Origin: Neoakkermansia glycaniphila
Lineage (GTDB): Bacteria > Verrucomicrobiota > Verrucomicrobiia > Verrucomicrobiales > Akkermansiaceae
DNA length: 64,000 nucleotides
NCBI RefSeq assembly: GCF_001683795.1
Contig: NZ_LIGX01000018.1
Location: 1 to 64,000 of the forward strand
Reading direction: 5' to 3'
This document shows, piece after piece, positions 25,030-34,112 of this stretch (positions are counted from its first letter, which is position 1; each line of letters begins with the position of its first letter). The notes beneath the pieces were generated by a model. It was not told the DNA's origin. It did not search any database and saw only the letters and a program-made list of their open reading frames with translations. Made by a program: the position numbers and the translations under genes.

Positions 25030-25052
25030 ATTGTCAAAGGAATAGGTTGAAA

Positions 25053-26012
25053 TCAGGCCATCATGGATTCAATCAGCTCTTCGAGCTTGCGGATGTCGGC
25101 CGAGAAGCGGCGAATGCCTTCCGCCGTCTTTTCCGTAGCCATCGCATCTTCATTGAAGAGGAAGCGGAAGCTCTTTTCATCGGCGCAAATGCGCTCGATC
25201 GAGCTTTCGCGGGCCTTGGCAGGGTCGAGGTGGCGCACCACCGTCTCATCGCTCTTGCTGAGCAGATCGAGCAGATCGGGGGAAATCGTCAGCAGGTCGC
25301 AACCGGCGAGGGCGAGAATCTGGCCCGTAGAACGGAAGGATGCGCCCATGATCTGCACATCGTAGCCGAACTTCTTGTAATAATTGTAGATCGTGCGGAC
25401 GGAGATCACGCCCGGATCTTCCTCGGGCGCGTATTCCTTGCCCGTATTCTTCTTGTACCAGTCGTAAATACGGCCGACGAACGGGGAAATCAGGCGCACG
25501 CCCGCTTCGGCGCAGGCCACGGCCTGAATCAGCGAGAAGAGCAGCGTCAGATTGCAATGAATGCCTTCCTTCTCAAGAATCTCGGCGGCGCGGATACCTT
25601 CCCACGTCGCAGCGATCTTGATCAGGATGCGGTCGCGGGAAATACCTTTCGCTTCATACAGGGCGATGATTTCGCGGGCCTTGGCCACCGTGCTCTCCGT
25701 GTCGAACGACAGGCGGGCATCCACTTCCGTAGAAACACGGCCCGGCACCACCTTCAAAATCTCAAGACCGAACGCCACGATCACACGATCCATCACGGCT
25801 TCCGTCAAAGCCTTGCCGGACAGGGAGGAACCCTTGAACTCGGCGACGGCGCGTTCCACCAAATGGCGATATTCAGGTTTTTCGGAAGCCTGAAGAATCA
25901 GGGAAGGATTGGTCGTAGCCTCCTGAGGAGCATAAGCTTCCATCAGCTTGAAATCGCCGGTGTCGGCCACTACGGTTGTATACTGCTTCAATTGATCGAG
26001 TTGATTTGCCAT
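25053..26012 (-). CDS. tal: Transaldolase (TalB type)
   Basis: The ATG at 26012 gives [20 protein letters not shown], the usual TalB start; a longer in-frame start is rejected. The 319-residue protein is the classical length. The Schiff-base Lys is in [14 protein letters not shown], with TTNPSLI near the N-terminus and [12 protein letters not shown] downstream. It transfers dihydroxyacetone units between sugar phosphates in the pentose phosphate pathway. It is followed by galE. Confidence 0.95.
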   Translation of the reverse strand: MANQLDQLKQYTTVVADTGDFKLMEAYAPQEATTNPSLILQASEKPEYRHLVERAVAEFKGSSLSGKALTEAVMDRVIVAFGLEILKVVPGRVSTEVDARLSFDTESTVAKAREIIALYEAKGISRDRILIKIAATWEGIRAAEILEKEGIHCNLTLLFSLIQAVACAEAGVRLISPFVGRIYDWYKKNTGKEYAPEEDPGVISVRTIYNYYKKFGYDVQIMGASFRSTGQILALAGCDLLTISPDLLDLLSKSDETVVRHLDPAKARESSIERICADEKSFRFLFNEDAMATEKTAEGIRRFSADIRKLEELIESMMA

Positions 26013-26038
26013 AATCGTTAGGTGGAAAAAGCCGCGCC

Positions 26039-26067
26039 AGTATAGCAGCCCGTCCGGCAAAAGGCAA
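26039..26067 (-). promoter_or_regulatory. Promoter of the tal-galE operon
   Basis: On the minus strand: -35 TTGCCT (26062-26067), 17-base spacer, -10 TATACT (26039-26044). The leader is about 20 bases, with no clear Shine-Dalgarno. Confidence 0.65.
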
Positions 26068-26109
26068 GACGGATTTCGGGACGGTGGGGCGACGCTCCTC
26101 CTCGCAGGC

Positions 26110-26832
26110 TCAATGGGCGGCGGCGTTCAGAGAACCTGTGCGCACAAGGCGGGATTTCAATTGATCTTCCAGCGACTGGATACGCTGCCAGTCCACCGCA
26201 CCGCCCTTCGTGAACTTTTGCTTGAACGCATGGTAATACCCCCGGTAGGAAGAAGGATGGTGCTCCTCGAACCTCGCTTCGGAAATCTGCGGATAATTCC
26301 GGGCCATCCACCGGTACTGGGCAAAAACCGCCTGCCCCTCCACCACATCCACATACTGCGCGCTCACATACACCAGCGGGAAACGCTTGGCGAACCACGC
26401 ATGCGCCAGCTCGTGAGCCAGCGTCGAATCCAGCACCGAACGCCCCACACCCGGACGGCGGAACTTCGAACGATCCACCGTCAGCGTCAAATCCGTACTG
26501 TACGGCTCAATCCCGCCGAGGCCGCTGCGGAGCCCTCCGGCCGCATACAGGGAACCCATCGTCTCGCCGCCCATGCCCTCCTTCGTCTGGATGCGGATTT
26601 CATCCGTAGACACCTTCACTCCGGCAGGCAGGCCGTAATAGCGCCTGTCCTTCTCGAAATCCGCATGAATCCCCTCCACGCGCTCCCGGAGGCTCTTCTC
26701 ATGAAACACATCGTCCGGCAAAGCCCCTTCCCGGGCCACGAAATAGCCTGCCTGCGTCCTATCCTTGTCCAGCACCCAGTCCGCACAGGATGCCAGGCAC
26801 AAAGCAGCCGCGAGAACACACAACTTCCACAT
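26110..26832 (-). CDS. Putative HExxH metallopeptidase lipoprotein (240 aa)
   Basis: The start at 26832 gives [16 protein letters not shown], a lipoprotein signal with the lipid Cys near 16. The longer ORF upstream overlaps the hpt promoter and is rejected. The centre holds [15 protein letters not shown], a zincin-type HExxH helix, followed by [16 protein letters not shown], where the Glu in VVEGQ could be the third zinc ligand. This layout (HExxH then ExxA) is seen in several bacterial gluzincin-like families. Substrate unknown. It is likely tethered to a membrane and exported. Confidence 0.7.
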   Translation of the reverse strand: MWKLCVLAAALCLASCADWVLDKDRTQAGYFVAREGALPDDVFHEKSLRERVEGIHADFEKDRRYYGLPAGVKVSTDEIRIQTKEGMGGETMGSLYAAGGLRSGLGGIEPYSTDLTLTVDRSKFRRPGVGRSVLDSTLAHELAHAWFAKRFPLVYVSAQYVDVVEGQAVFAQYRWMARNYPQISEARFEEHHPSSYRGYYHAFKQKFTKGGAVDWQRIQSLEDQLKSRLVRTGSLNAAAH

Positions 26833-26922
26833 GGCAGCCTTATAACAGAGAACGAACCGCAAGGCAACATCAACCTGCCTCATACAAACGGCCCGCGAAA
26901 TCCTCGAAACTGCGCTTCCGCC

Positions 26923-26951
26923 TTGACGCAGCGAAGCAAACATCCTAAAAT
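26923..26951 (+). promoter_or_regulatory. Promoter of hpt
   Basis: -35 TTGACG (26923-26928), 17-base spacer, -10 TAAAAT (26946-26951). The ATG begins 6 bases later, predicting a leaderless mRNA. Confidence 0.75.
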
Positions 26952-26957
26952 ACATCC

Positions 26958-27473
26958 ATGGAAATCATTCCCTACATCTCGCAAGAATCCATCGCTACCC
27001 GCGTGCCGATGCTGGCAAAAAAGATACTGAACACTCTGGGAAATGACGAAACCATCATCGCCTTCGTACTCCTCAACGGCGGCCTCTGGTTCGCCTCCGA
27101 CCTCCTCCGCTACCTGCCGAGCAACTACAGGCTCGAAAGCTTCCGCGTGACCAGCTACGGAGAGGGCACCAGCAGCAGCGGAGCCGTCCACTGGGAACAG
27201 AACATGCCCGCCTTCGCCGGTAAAAAAGTCCTCATCATCGACGATGTGCTGGACACCGGCCTCACCATGCACACCATCAAGAACAAACTGCTTGAAAACG
27301 GAGCCGCGGCCGTCTACACCGTCGTCGCCGTCTACAAGCAGGGCCAGCGCCTCGTCAACTGCGAAGCCGATTTTCACGCCTTCACCGCGGGCAACGACTT
27401 TCTCGTCGGCTACGGCATGGACTACGCGGGCCAGTTCCGCAACCTGCCCTACATCGGCCGCCTTTCCTTATAG
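26958..27473 (+). CDS. hpt: Hypoxanthine phosphoribosyltransferase
   Basis: The 171-residue type I PRTase salvages hypoxanthine (and guanine) with PRPP. The PRPP-binding motif is VLIIDDVLDTGLTM (about 93-106), the pyrophosphate loop is VLLNGGLWFASDL, and the purine-contacting end FLVGYGMDYAGQFRNLPYIG is typical of HPRT. Length is normal. It is monocistronic, with its own promoter abutting the start codon. Confidence 0.93.
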   Translation: MEIIPYISQESIATRVPMLAKKILNTLGNDETIIAFVLLNGGLWFASDLLRYLPSNYRLESFRVTSYGEGTSSSGAVHWEQNMPAFAGKKVLIIDDVLDTGLTMHTIKNKLLENGAAAVYTVVAVYKQGQRLVNCEADFHAFTAGNDFLVGYGMDYAGQFRNLPYIGRLSL

Positions 27474-27587
27474 GCAACCCTGCAAAACTCCGAAAATCGA
27501 GGCCATAAAGCCCATTTGGAAGAAAAAACGGGAAAATATTCAAAAAAAATACACCGATTTAGACAAAAACGGCATTCCGGCTTGCTT

Positions 27588-27788
27588 TATAAGTAGAGCG
27601 GGCGACATTGTCCAAAAGCTCCAGGGAAGGTACTTCTGGGCCATAGAAGGAAGACCTTGACCGGATGGGCCGCCTGCTCAGGCCGAGGCATCACATCCAT
27701 CCAACGTGCTAACCGCCGATTTAAAATGATCGAACCCGGAAAGTTCGATCCTGAAAAGAGAGTAGAGCCGGAGTTCTGCTCTCTTTTC
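27588..27788 (+). ncRNA. Possible structured small RNA in the gap after hpt
   Basis: The 360 bp between hpt and the glycosidase gene have no supported ORF but several nested inverted repeats. Examples are ggatggg...catcc around 27662-27700 enclosing ggcc/ggcc, cgaac/gttcg at 27731-27747, and a long terminal hairpin at 27753-27788. A TATAAG box at 27588-27593 could be a -10, but no good -35 fits. I could not match it to 6S, SRP, RNase P or tmRNA. It may be a small RNA or just an hpt 3' UTR. Confidence 0.25.
27753..27788. terminator. Hairpin between converging genes
   Basis: gaaaagagag (27753-27762) pairs with ctctcttttc (27779-27788), extended by partial pairing inside. There is no long T-run after it on either strand. 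Confidence 0.5.
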
Positions 27789-27835
27789 CGTTTCCGGGCG
27801 CAGGCTCTGCCGCTCCTCCCATCACCCGCCGGGCA

Positions 27836-30055
27836 TCAGCCGATGCGGGTCACTCTCAAATGGCGCACCATCGCCTGATTCGTACCCCCGTTCACATTGC
27901 GATCGCTCTCCGTATAGCGTATCTGGAACCGGTGCGTGCCAGATTCCAGAGACATTTCCAGCGCGGACGTATGCGTATAATGCTCCCAGTCGCCCGCCTC
28001 CCCCGTCTGCGGCATCACCAGATGCCCCTCGAACTTGTCATCCACGAACAGCGAACGTATGGCGCAGGTATCGCCGTCGCGGCGGCTCTCCGTCGCATTG
28101 CAAAACCATGCTTCCACACGGTAAATGCCCGATTCGGCCAAAGTAAGATCGTGATACACCAGGCAGCGCGTATGCGGCTGCGTATCGAGCCACGCCTGCC
28201 CTCCCTCGACGGGATATTCCCCATAACGGCCGATCGAAAGAGGCAGCACGCAGTAGCGCGAATTCGGCAGCAGATGCTCGCGGGGCGCATTCAGGAACGA
28301 CTCGCGGCCACCGTAGCTCACGGCCTGCACCTGATACTGGGCATAATGAGGTTCCGCCACGGGCACATAGCGCAAAGCCGTCTGCTGCGTGATCGGTATG
28401 CCGTTGCGGTAAATGCGGTAATAGGCGGCGCGCTCCACGGGATGCCATTCAAGAGCATCCTCATCCTCCACCCATGCGGGCTCCTGCAAATCCGCAGGAG
28501 AAGCCGGAGCCAGAGCCGGTTCGCCGTCGCGGTCCACGGGATTCACCTCCAGCTCCACGACGAAATGCCCCGTCGCCCGGGCGCTGATGATCGGTGGGGC
28601 ATCCTTGCCGTTGATCATGCAGCGGCACACCTCCGTGCCGTACCCGTGAATATGGACATCCAGCGTAAACGAACGCAGGCGCAGGCCGTACAGCCAGTGC
28701 TCGCCGGAATACTCCTTCGGCACACAGGGGGCGAACACCAGAACATCGCCATCCCATACCAGCCCGAACAAAGCGCGGTAGAACATGCCCAGAGTAGCCG
28801 CCACGCTCCAGAGCTGGCGGTCGGAATTCAGCACCGTATCGAAACAGTCGCCGGATTCCGCACTGAAATTCTCCTTATTCGTGCCGAACAGAAGCACGGC
28901 CCGCAGCAGGCAAGCCATATTCCGCGCTACCGCTCCCATATGCCCCACCTCGGCGGCGGCACGGAGCGCATACCCCTCCACGAACGGCCACACCGCATGA
29001 TTGTGGTAGCAATCGCCCACAGAGCTCTTGAAAGGATCGAACGTCGGCACCCCGAAACAGCCGTGAGGCATGCGGCACACTACGCGCTCCGCATGCGCCC
29101 CGCCCGCAATGCCGAACAGCACGCAGAACGCCTCGCCCAGCGCATCGCTCCGGGGAGAAAGCACGGGATAGCCCCTGCCGTACAGATACTGCCCGTATTG
29201 GCCGCGGGCAGGCATCCAGAAAATATCGTTCAACAGATCCGCCAGCTTGTCCGCCTCCTCATCCCACGCCTCGGCCTCCTCCGCCTGCCCCAGCTCGCGG
29301 CACATCCACGAAAGAATCCGGCGCGCCTGGCTATGCAGGGCCATCGTACTCAGGGAAAACGACTCGGCAATATCCACGGGCGACATCCAGTCCGGGTAAC
29401 TCTGCTCCCGCCAGTCGAGGAACGAACTCTCGCCGCGGATCAGCCCGCTCTGGTCGATCACAACCTCCTCGTCATGCACCAGCGTCCGGCGCAGCACATC
29501 CGCCGACCAGGCCAGCCACTCGCGGTCGCCCGTCGCCAGAAACACCTCCCAGGCCGCCAAAGCCCACGAAACGCGATCCGTCGAAACCGGCCACGAACCG
29601 CCCGTACCCGTATCCTGCACCACTTCTCCATCCGCCACGCGCGAACGCAGGCTTTGCATGCTATGCTCCGGATCGACCAGAGCCAGAGCGAGATGCACGG
29701 CAAAAGCCGTATCGCGCGTCCAGGCATGGTGCCAATTGGCGCCGGAAAAAAACAGGCCTTCCGGGCTGAGATTGTCCTCCACCTCGTTCATCGCCATATT
29801 ATAGGCCGCTTCCAGAATCGGGAAGCAGCCCTTGTAGCGGGGAACGTGCGAAGGCACTTCGCGCAGGGCATGCTCATGCACCTCCCCGTGCGAAGAATCT
29901 CGATGCTGCCGCCATGTCGAACGAATCAGGCCCGGATGCACCACCTCCGCCACCGCGCCGTCCTGCTCCACCCGCGAACGGGTCATGCGGAACGCCGCGC
30001 TCTCGTAAACGAAACGTTCCCCTTCAGGACAACCGGCTGGCGAAAAATCCGACAT
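27836..30055 (-). CDS. Six-hairpin ((alpha/alpha)6) glycoside hydrolase, intracellular (739 aa)
   Basis: No signal peptide is present, so the enzyme is likely cytoplasmic. Residues about 75-470 form an (alpha/alpha)6 barrel of the MGH1/GH63-GH37-like kind, with FFSGANWHHAWTRDTAFAV (an acidic active-site region), TGTGGSWPVSTDRVSW, WREQSYPDWMSP and FKSSVGDCYHNHAVWPFVEGY. After about 530 a small fibronectin-like segment (RAAYYRIYRNGIPIT) and a C-terminal jelly-roll (ESGIYRVEAWFCNATES; HRFQIRYTES) resemble carbohydrate-binding modules. The substrate is probably an alpha-linked oligosaccharide and cannot be assigned. Confidence 0.7.
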   Translation of the reverse strand: MSDFSPAGCPEGERFVYESAAFRMTRSRVEQDGAVAEVVHPGLIRSTWRQHRDSSHGEVHEHALREVPSHVPRYKGCFPILEAAYNMAMNEVEDNLSPEGLFFSGANWHHAWTRDTAFAVHLALALVDPEHSMQSLRSRVADGEVVQDTGTGGSWPVSTDRVSWALAAWEVFLATGDREWLAWSADVLRRTLVHDEEVVIDQSGLIRGESSFLDWREQSYPDWMSPVDIAESFSLSTMALHSQARRILSWMCRELGQAEEAEAWDEEADKLADLLNDIFWMPARGQYGQYLYGRGYPVLSPRSDALGEAFCVLFGIAGGAHAERVVCRMPHGCFGVPTFDPFKSSVGDCYHNHAVWPFVEGYALRAAAEVGHMGAVARNMACLLRAVLLFGTNKENFSAESGDCFDTVLNSDRQLWSVAATLGMFYRALFGLVWDGDVLVFAPCVPKEYSGEHWLYGLRLRSFTLDVHIHGYGTEVCRCMINGKDAPPIISARATGHFVVELEVNPVDRDGEPALAPASPADLQEPAWVEDEDALEWHPVERAAYYRIYRNGIPITQQTALRYVPVAEPHYAQYQVQAVSYGGRESFLNAPREHLLPNSRYCVLPLSIGRYGEYPVEGGQAWLDTQPHTRCLVYHDLTLAESGIYRVEAWFCNATESRRDGDTCAIRSLFVDDKFEGHLVMPQTGEAGDWEHYTHTSALEMSLESGTHRFQIRYTESDRNVNGGTNQAMVRHLRVTRIG

Positions 30056-30075
30056 GGCAATGCAATCTACAGATA

Positions 30076-31500
30076 TTACAGAATGGCACCGGGAACGTAA
30101 CCCGCCCCGGCGGGGAAACGGCCCACAATCTCCGACACCATCCCGCGGAACACAGCCACCTGCTCGGAGGCCATACCCGTATCATTCGCATTCTCATCAA
30201 AAATCGACTGCAACTCGCTGCGGCCGATACCCAGGCGATCATCCCCGGCGAGGCGATCGAGCAAATCGTTCTGCGAAATCGTCCCGGCGCGCAAATCGTT
30301 CGACACCGCCACAGCATGCTCCTTGATCACCTCGTGAGCCGTCTCGCGGCCGATACCGCGCTTCACGGCGGCCATCAGAATCGTCGTCGTCAGCAGGAAC
30401 GGCAGATAGCGGCGCAGCTCGGCATCCACCACAGCGGCATACACGCCCATCTGATCGAGAATCGTCAGAAACGTCTCCAGCAACCCATCGGCGGCAAAAA
30501 ACGAATCCGGCAGCACGCAGCGGCGCACCACGGAGCAGGACACATCGCCCTCGTTCCACTGATCGCCCGTAATCCCGGCGATCATCGCCAAATAGCCCTT
30601 CAGAATAATATGGAAACCGTTCACTCGCTCGCAGGAGCGGGCATTCATCTTATGCGGCATCGCGCTGGAACCCGTCTGCCCCTTGGCGAAACCTTCCGTC
30701 GCCAGCTCGTGGCCGGCCATCAGGCGCAGCGTCTTCGTAAACGAAGCACAACCAGCCGTCAGCTCCACAAGGCCGGACACCACGGCGAAATCGAGAGAAC
30801 GCGGATACACCTGCCCCACATTCGTCCACTTCGCGGGAATCCCGAGATGGGAACAAACCTTCTCTTCGAGAGCCGCCACCGTCTCCGCATTCTTGCCGAA
30901 CAGCGAAAGCTGATCCAGCTGCGTACCCACCGCGCCCTTCAGCCCGCGAACGGCATAGCGATCCATCTGCGACACCCATGCGCCGAAACCATGCACGATC
31001 TCCTCGCCGAACATCGCCACGCGCTTGCCCATCGTCGAAGTCTGCGCCGCCACATTGTGCGTACGCGCAGCCAGCGTCACATCCTTCCACTGCTCCGACA
31101 GGTTCGACAGGCGCACCAGCACCGCCACCGCCTTATCGCGGATCACCTGCATCGCACGCCACACCTGAAGCTGCTCCACATTCTCCGTCAAATCGCGCGA
31201 GGTCATCCCCTTGTGGATATGCTCGCACCCGGCCAGATCGCAGAACTCCTCGATACGGGCCTTCACATCGTGGCGCGTAATGCGCTCGCGGGCATTGATG
31301 GCATCCACATCCACCTGATCCTTCACCTTCTCGTAGGCCTCGATCGCCTCGGCGGGAATATCCAGCCCCAGCTCCTTCTGCGCCTTCATCACGGCAATCC
31401 AGAACTCGCGTTCAAGAACAATACGGCCCTCGGCCGACCAGATCGACTTCATCGCCGCCGACGCGTAACGCTCGGCCAGCACATTCGGAATAACGCTCAT
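30076..31500 (-). CDS. purB: Adenylosuccinate lyase
   Basis: The 474-residue protein starts at the ATG at 31500, fixed by a promoter just upstream; a longer frame exists but is unlikely. It catalyses two beta-eliminations in purine synthesis (SAICAR to AICAR, adenylosuccinate to AMP). The fumarase-superfamily signature is GSSAMPHKMN. The catalytic His region is AARTHNVAAQTSTMGKR and the general-base Ser sits in the signature loop. The sequence resembles the animal-type ADSL branch (EFCDLAGCEHIHKGMTSRD). It is tetrameric and cytoplasmic. Confidence 0.95.
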   Translation of the reverse strand: MSVIPNVLAERYASAAMKSIWSAEGRIVLEREFWIAVMKAQKELGLDIPAEAIEAYEKVKDQVDVDAINARERITRHDVKARIEEFCDLAGCEHIHKGMTSRDLTENVEQLQVWRAMQVIRDKAVAVLVRLSNLSEQWKDVTLAARTHNVAAQTSTMGKRVAMFGEEIVHGFGAWVSQMDRYAVRGLKGAVGTQLDQLSLFGKNAETVAALEEKVCSHLGIPAKWTNVGQVYPRSLDFAVVSGLVELTAGCASFTKTLRLMAGHELATEGFAKGQTGSSAMPHKMNARSCERVNGFHIILKGYLAMIAGITGDQWNEGDVSCSVVRRCVLPDSFFAADGLLETFLTILDQMGVYAAVVDAELRRYLPFLLTTTILMAAVKRGIGRETAHEVIKEHAVAVSNDLRAGTISQNDLLDRLAGDDRLGIGRSELQSIFDENANDTGMASEQVAVFRGMVSEIVGRFPAGAGYVPGAIL

Positions 31501-31509
31501 TGCCCGGCA

Positions 31510-31538
31510 AGTATAGACAACCCGCCCGGCAAAAGCAA
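31510..31538 (-). promoter_or_regulatory. Promoter of purB
   Basis: On the minus strand: -35 TTGCTT (31533-31538), 17-base spacer, -10 TATACT (31510-31515). The ATG lies 9 bases after the -10 box. Confidence 0.7.
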
Positions 31539-31560
31539 GATCGAACACGCCGCAGACGCA

Positions 31561-32649
31561 TCACCGCCTCCGCTGCAGGCGCTTCACCGCACTATACCAG
31601 CGCACGTACAACGGAAGAGGCAAACAACGGCCCACGGAAAACACCCACCAGGAAGGAGACCTCCACCGCGCCGAGCGAAACGTATGGCGCAGCCTCCTCC
31701 ATGTGGACAACTGCCACCAGTCGCGCTGCAGCCGGGCATGCTCCAGCCCGCGCCCGCTCACCTCCACCATCAGCCCGGCGCGCCGCAACAGCTCCGCATC
31801 TCCGCCCTGCGAGGCAATCGACTCGCGAATACGCAACAAATCCCTATGCACGGCCTCATAACCCCGGCTCGTCCTCTCGTGGAAAACGACCAGCTTCCGC
31901 TCCTTGCTCTCAATCCGGGCCACACTCGCATCCCCATCTGATGCGCCGCTCATCTCCTCACCCGTCCTGCGGTACAGAATCGCGGGCGGCCCATGCAGAG
32001 CCACGGTATCGCCCACCAGCAGGCAGCGCATCGCCATCGTCTCATCATCCATATACGCCGCATCAAGAGGCAGCCCCCCCCACTCCCGGAAAATCTTGGC
32101 GGCATACGTCTTCACCGCAATGAAAGGAAGCACCGAATGCTTCGACGCATCGACATACTCGTCAATCGAATGCACCTCGTACCTCCACGCGGCATCCGAA
32201 ACCAGCCGCCGCGCATACTCCATCGTACAGCCCGCATCCCCCACATTCACCAGTGGAGCCAGAAAACACGCTGCACCCGGATTATCCATAATGGCGCGCG
32301 CCAGCAGTGTACAGCGGTTCGGCAGCGACACATCGTCGTCATCAGCACGCACAACCCAGTCGGACGTCACGAACTGCACGGCATGGCTCGTATTCCCGGC
32401 CAGATGCATATTGTGAGGCGTCTGCGTCACCACTACGCGGCGGCCGCCCTTGTACGCCGCAACCATCTCCCGAATAACGTCGAACGTCCCGTCCGTCGAA
32501 CAATCGTCACTGATAATATACTCCAGCTCCCCCTCGTAATCCTGCGCGAACGCACTCTCCAGAGCGGCGCGTATGTGCTGCTCCCGGTTATAGGCAAGCA
32601 GCACATACGACAATTTCGGCAGCATATCGGAATTCCTCTCCTTCATCAT
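31561..32649 (-). CDS. Family 2 glycosyltransferase
   Basis: The 362-residue protein has the GT-A fold start LSYVLLAYNREQHIRAALES, the metal-binding DxD-type cluster VVRADDDDVSLP (near residue 100) and IISDDCSTDGT. It lacks membrane segments except a weakly basic/hydrophobic end. It should add a sugar from a nucleotide donor to a surface polysaccharide. The start touches the stop of the upstream pyruvyl transferase gene (TGATG), so the two are coupled. Confidence 0.88.
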   Translation of the reverse strand: MMKERNSDMLPKLSYVLLAYNREQHIRAALESAFAQDYEGELEYIISDDCSTDGTFDVIREMVAAYKGGRRVVVTQTPHNMHLAGNTSHAVQFVTSDWVVRADDDDVSLPNRCTLLARAIMDNPGAACFLAPLVNVGDAGCTMEYARRLVSDAAWRYEVHSIDEYVDASKHSVLPFIAVKTYAAKIFREWGGLPLDAAYMDDETMAMRCLLVGDTVALHGPPAILYRRTGEEMSGASDGDASVARIESKERKLVVFHERTSRGYEAVHRDLLRIRESIASQGGDAELLRRAGLMVEVSGRGLEHARLQRDWWQLSTWRRLRHTFRSARWRSPSWWVFSVGRCLPLPLYVRWYSAVKRLQRRR

Positions 32650-33935
32650 CAGGCAAGACGTTGGGCCAGATCATCCATCGCCTGCTCCACATGCCCGGCC
32701 TCCGCGGCAGCGGCTTCGCGAATGCGGGCGCACAAGGCTTCCCTGCGCTCCAGCACGTAATCGGCCTTTTCCATAACCTCGTCAACAATACTCCCGGATG
32801 TCCACTTCCCTGAATCATCGGCCACCACCAGCAAATCGCCGCACCCCAGCCCCTCGCCGACGAGCCCCTTATACTTCGGCCCGTATGCCAGCACCACAGC
32901 AGGAACCCCCATCTGGTACGAAGACACGGATGCATGCATACGCGACGTAATCACGAACAAACTGTTCCCCAGCACCAGCCGCGCTCGAGTCGGCTTAACC
33001 TCCTCATCGATCAGCACCACGCGCTCGCGCTCCGCATCGGACAACATACCGAACACCGTCCGCGCCACCTCCCTCTCCGGCTTGCCTCCGAACACCGAAA
33101 ACACATGCACCAGAATGCACAGCTTCTTTCCTTCCAGCCTCCGCTCCGCCAGCAGGCGCCGGATCAAGACCACCCATGCCTGCTCGAAATCCTCCACATT
33201 CTTCGTATAATAAGAAGCCATGCCGGACATCACCAGAGTCACATACTCCCCGGGAGCCAGCCCGTACCTGCCGGAAACCTCCTTCCACAGCCCCGGTTCG
33301 CCCTGCCGCGGCAAAGGCAGCAAAGCCAGATCGGACGACCGCTTCGCCCTCTCCGGAGACATCCCGATCTCCTCCGTCAAATAACGCCATCCGGCCTCAT
33401 CCCGCGCATAAATCACCGTATTCTGCAACGACCTCATCCTCTCCACATTCCGCGGATTGGAAAACGGAGCCATCGTCTGCCCGACCAGATACAGGCGGGA
33501 ATGCTTCTCCACCTCCTGAAAAAACTTCAGCAGCGGCACCTCGCCATCCTTGTAATACCCTTCCCAAAGGCCGTCGCCACCCAGAAACACCACATCGCGG
33601 TAGCGCGACGCCAGCCGGGCGGGCAGAGCATCCAGAAACCGCCGCAAACCGGGAACGAACGACAGCTTCCTCAGCTTCGTACTCACCTGCAGCCTCCTCT
33701 CCAAAGCCAGATAATCCTTCCGCTTGAATACAATACACCCATCCTCCGCACCAAGCTCGCTGCGAAGGGCCGCGACATCCTCCTCCCCGTCGAAATCCGA
33801 GGCGAACACATCCAGCCCCGGCCTGCGAAGGCGCAAATGATGCAACAGATTGATCCCCATCATCCCCGTACCGTAATTGTGCAGGGATGAAAAATGAACC
33901 AGAAGAACGCCGGATGAACGCAAGGGGGAAATCAT
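32649..33935 (-). CDS. Polysaccharide pyruvyl transferase family protein
   Basis: The 428-residue protein (an alternative start at 33968 would add 11 residues) begins with LLVHFSSLHNYGTGMMGINLL, the N-terminal loop of the family. The hallmark C-terminal segment is ITSRMHASVSSYQMGVPAVVL near residue 330, with YGPKYKG after it. Family members transfer pyruvate to, or modify, surface sugars; the sequence alone does not fix the acceptor. It overlaps the GT2 gene by one base. Together with the nearby divergent GT8 it suggests a small surface-glycan locus. Confidence 0.82.
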   Translation of the reverse strand: MISPLRSSGVLLVHFSSLHNYGTGMMGINLLHHLRLRRPGLDVFASDFDGEEDVAALRSELGAEDGCIVFKRKDYLALERRLQVSTKLRKLSFVPGLRRFLDALPARLASRYRDVVFLGGDGLWEGYYKDGEVPLLKFFQEVEKHSRLYLVGQTMAPFSNPRNVERMRSLQNTVIYARDEAGWRYLTEEIGMSPERAKRSSDLALLPLPRQGEPGLWKEVSGRYGLAPGEYVTLVMSGMASYYTKNVEDFEQAWVVLIRRLLAERRLEGKKLCILVHVFSVFGGKPEREVARTVFGMLSDAERERVVLIDEEVKPTRARLVLGNSLFVITSRMHASVSSYQMGVPAVVLAYGPKYKGLVGEGLGCGDLLVVADDSGKWTSGSIVDEVMEKADYVLERREALCARIREAAAAEAGHVEQAMDDLAQRLA

Positions 33936-34112
33936 ACAGAGAGAAAGAAGACCCGCAAGACCTATCACAAAAAAACAGGCGGCTCAAGACAAATAATCCG
34001 ACCGCATCCTCACCCTGCCGACAAAACACGACATGCCGCTTGATCTCAGTCGGAAAATCTGCTATCAACAGGGCAGCAAGCGCCTTACGGGCGCGCACCT
34101 CTCTTGAACTCC

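Noticed and set aside
27860..30100. 746-codon plus-strand ORF opposite the six-hairpin glycosidase
   Set aside because: The minus-strand frame has clear glycosidase motifs; this one is only its complement.
29914..31941. 675-codon plus-strand ORF across purB and its neighbours
   Set aside because: It is antisense to purB and rich in His/Arg/Pro with no recognisable domain. It spans three real genes.
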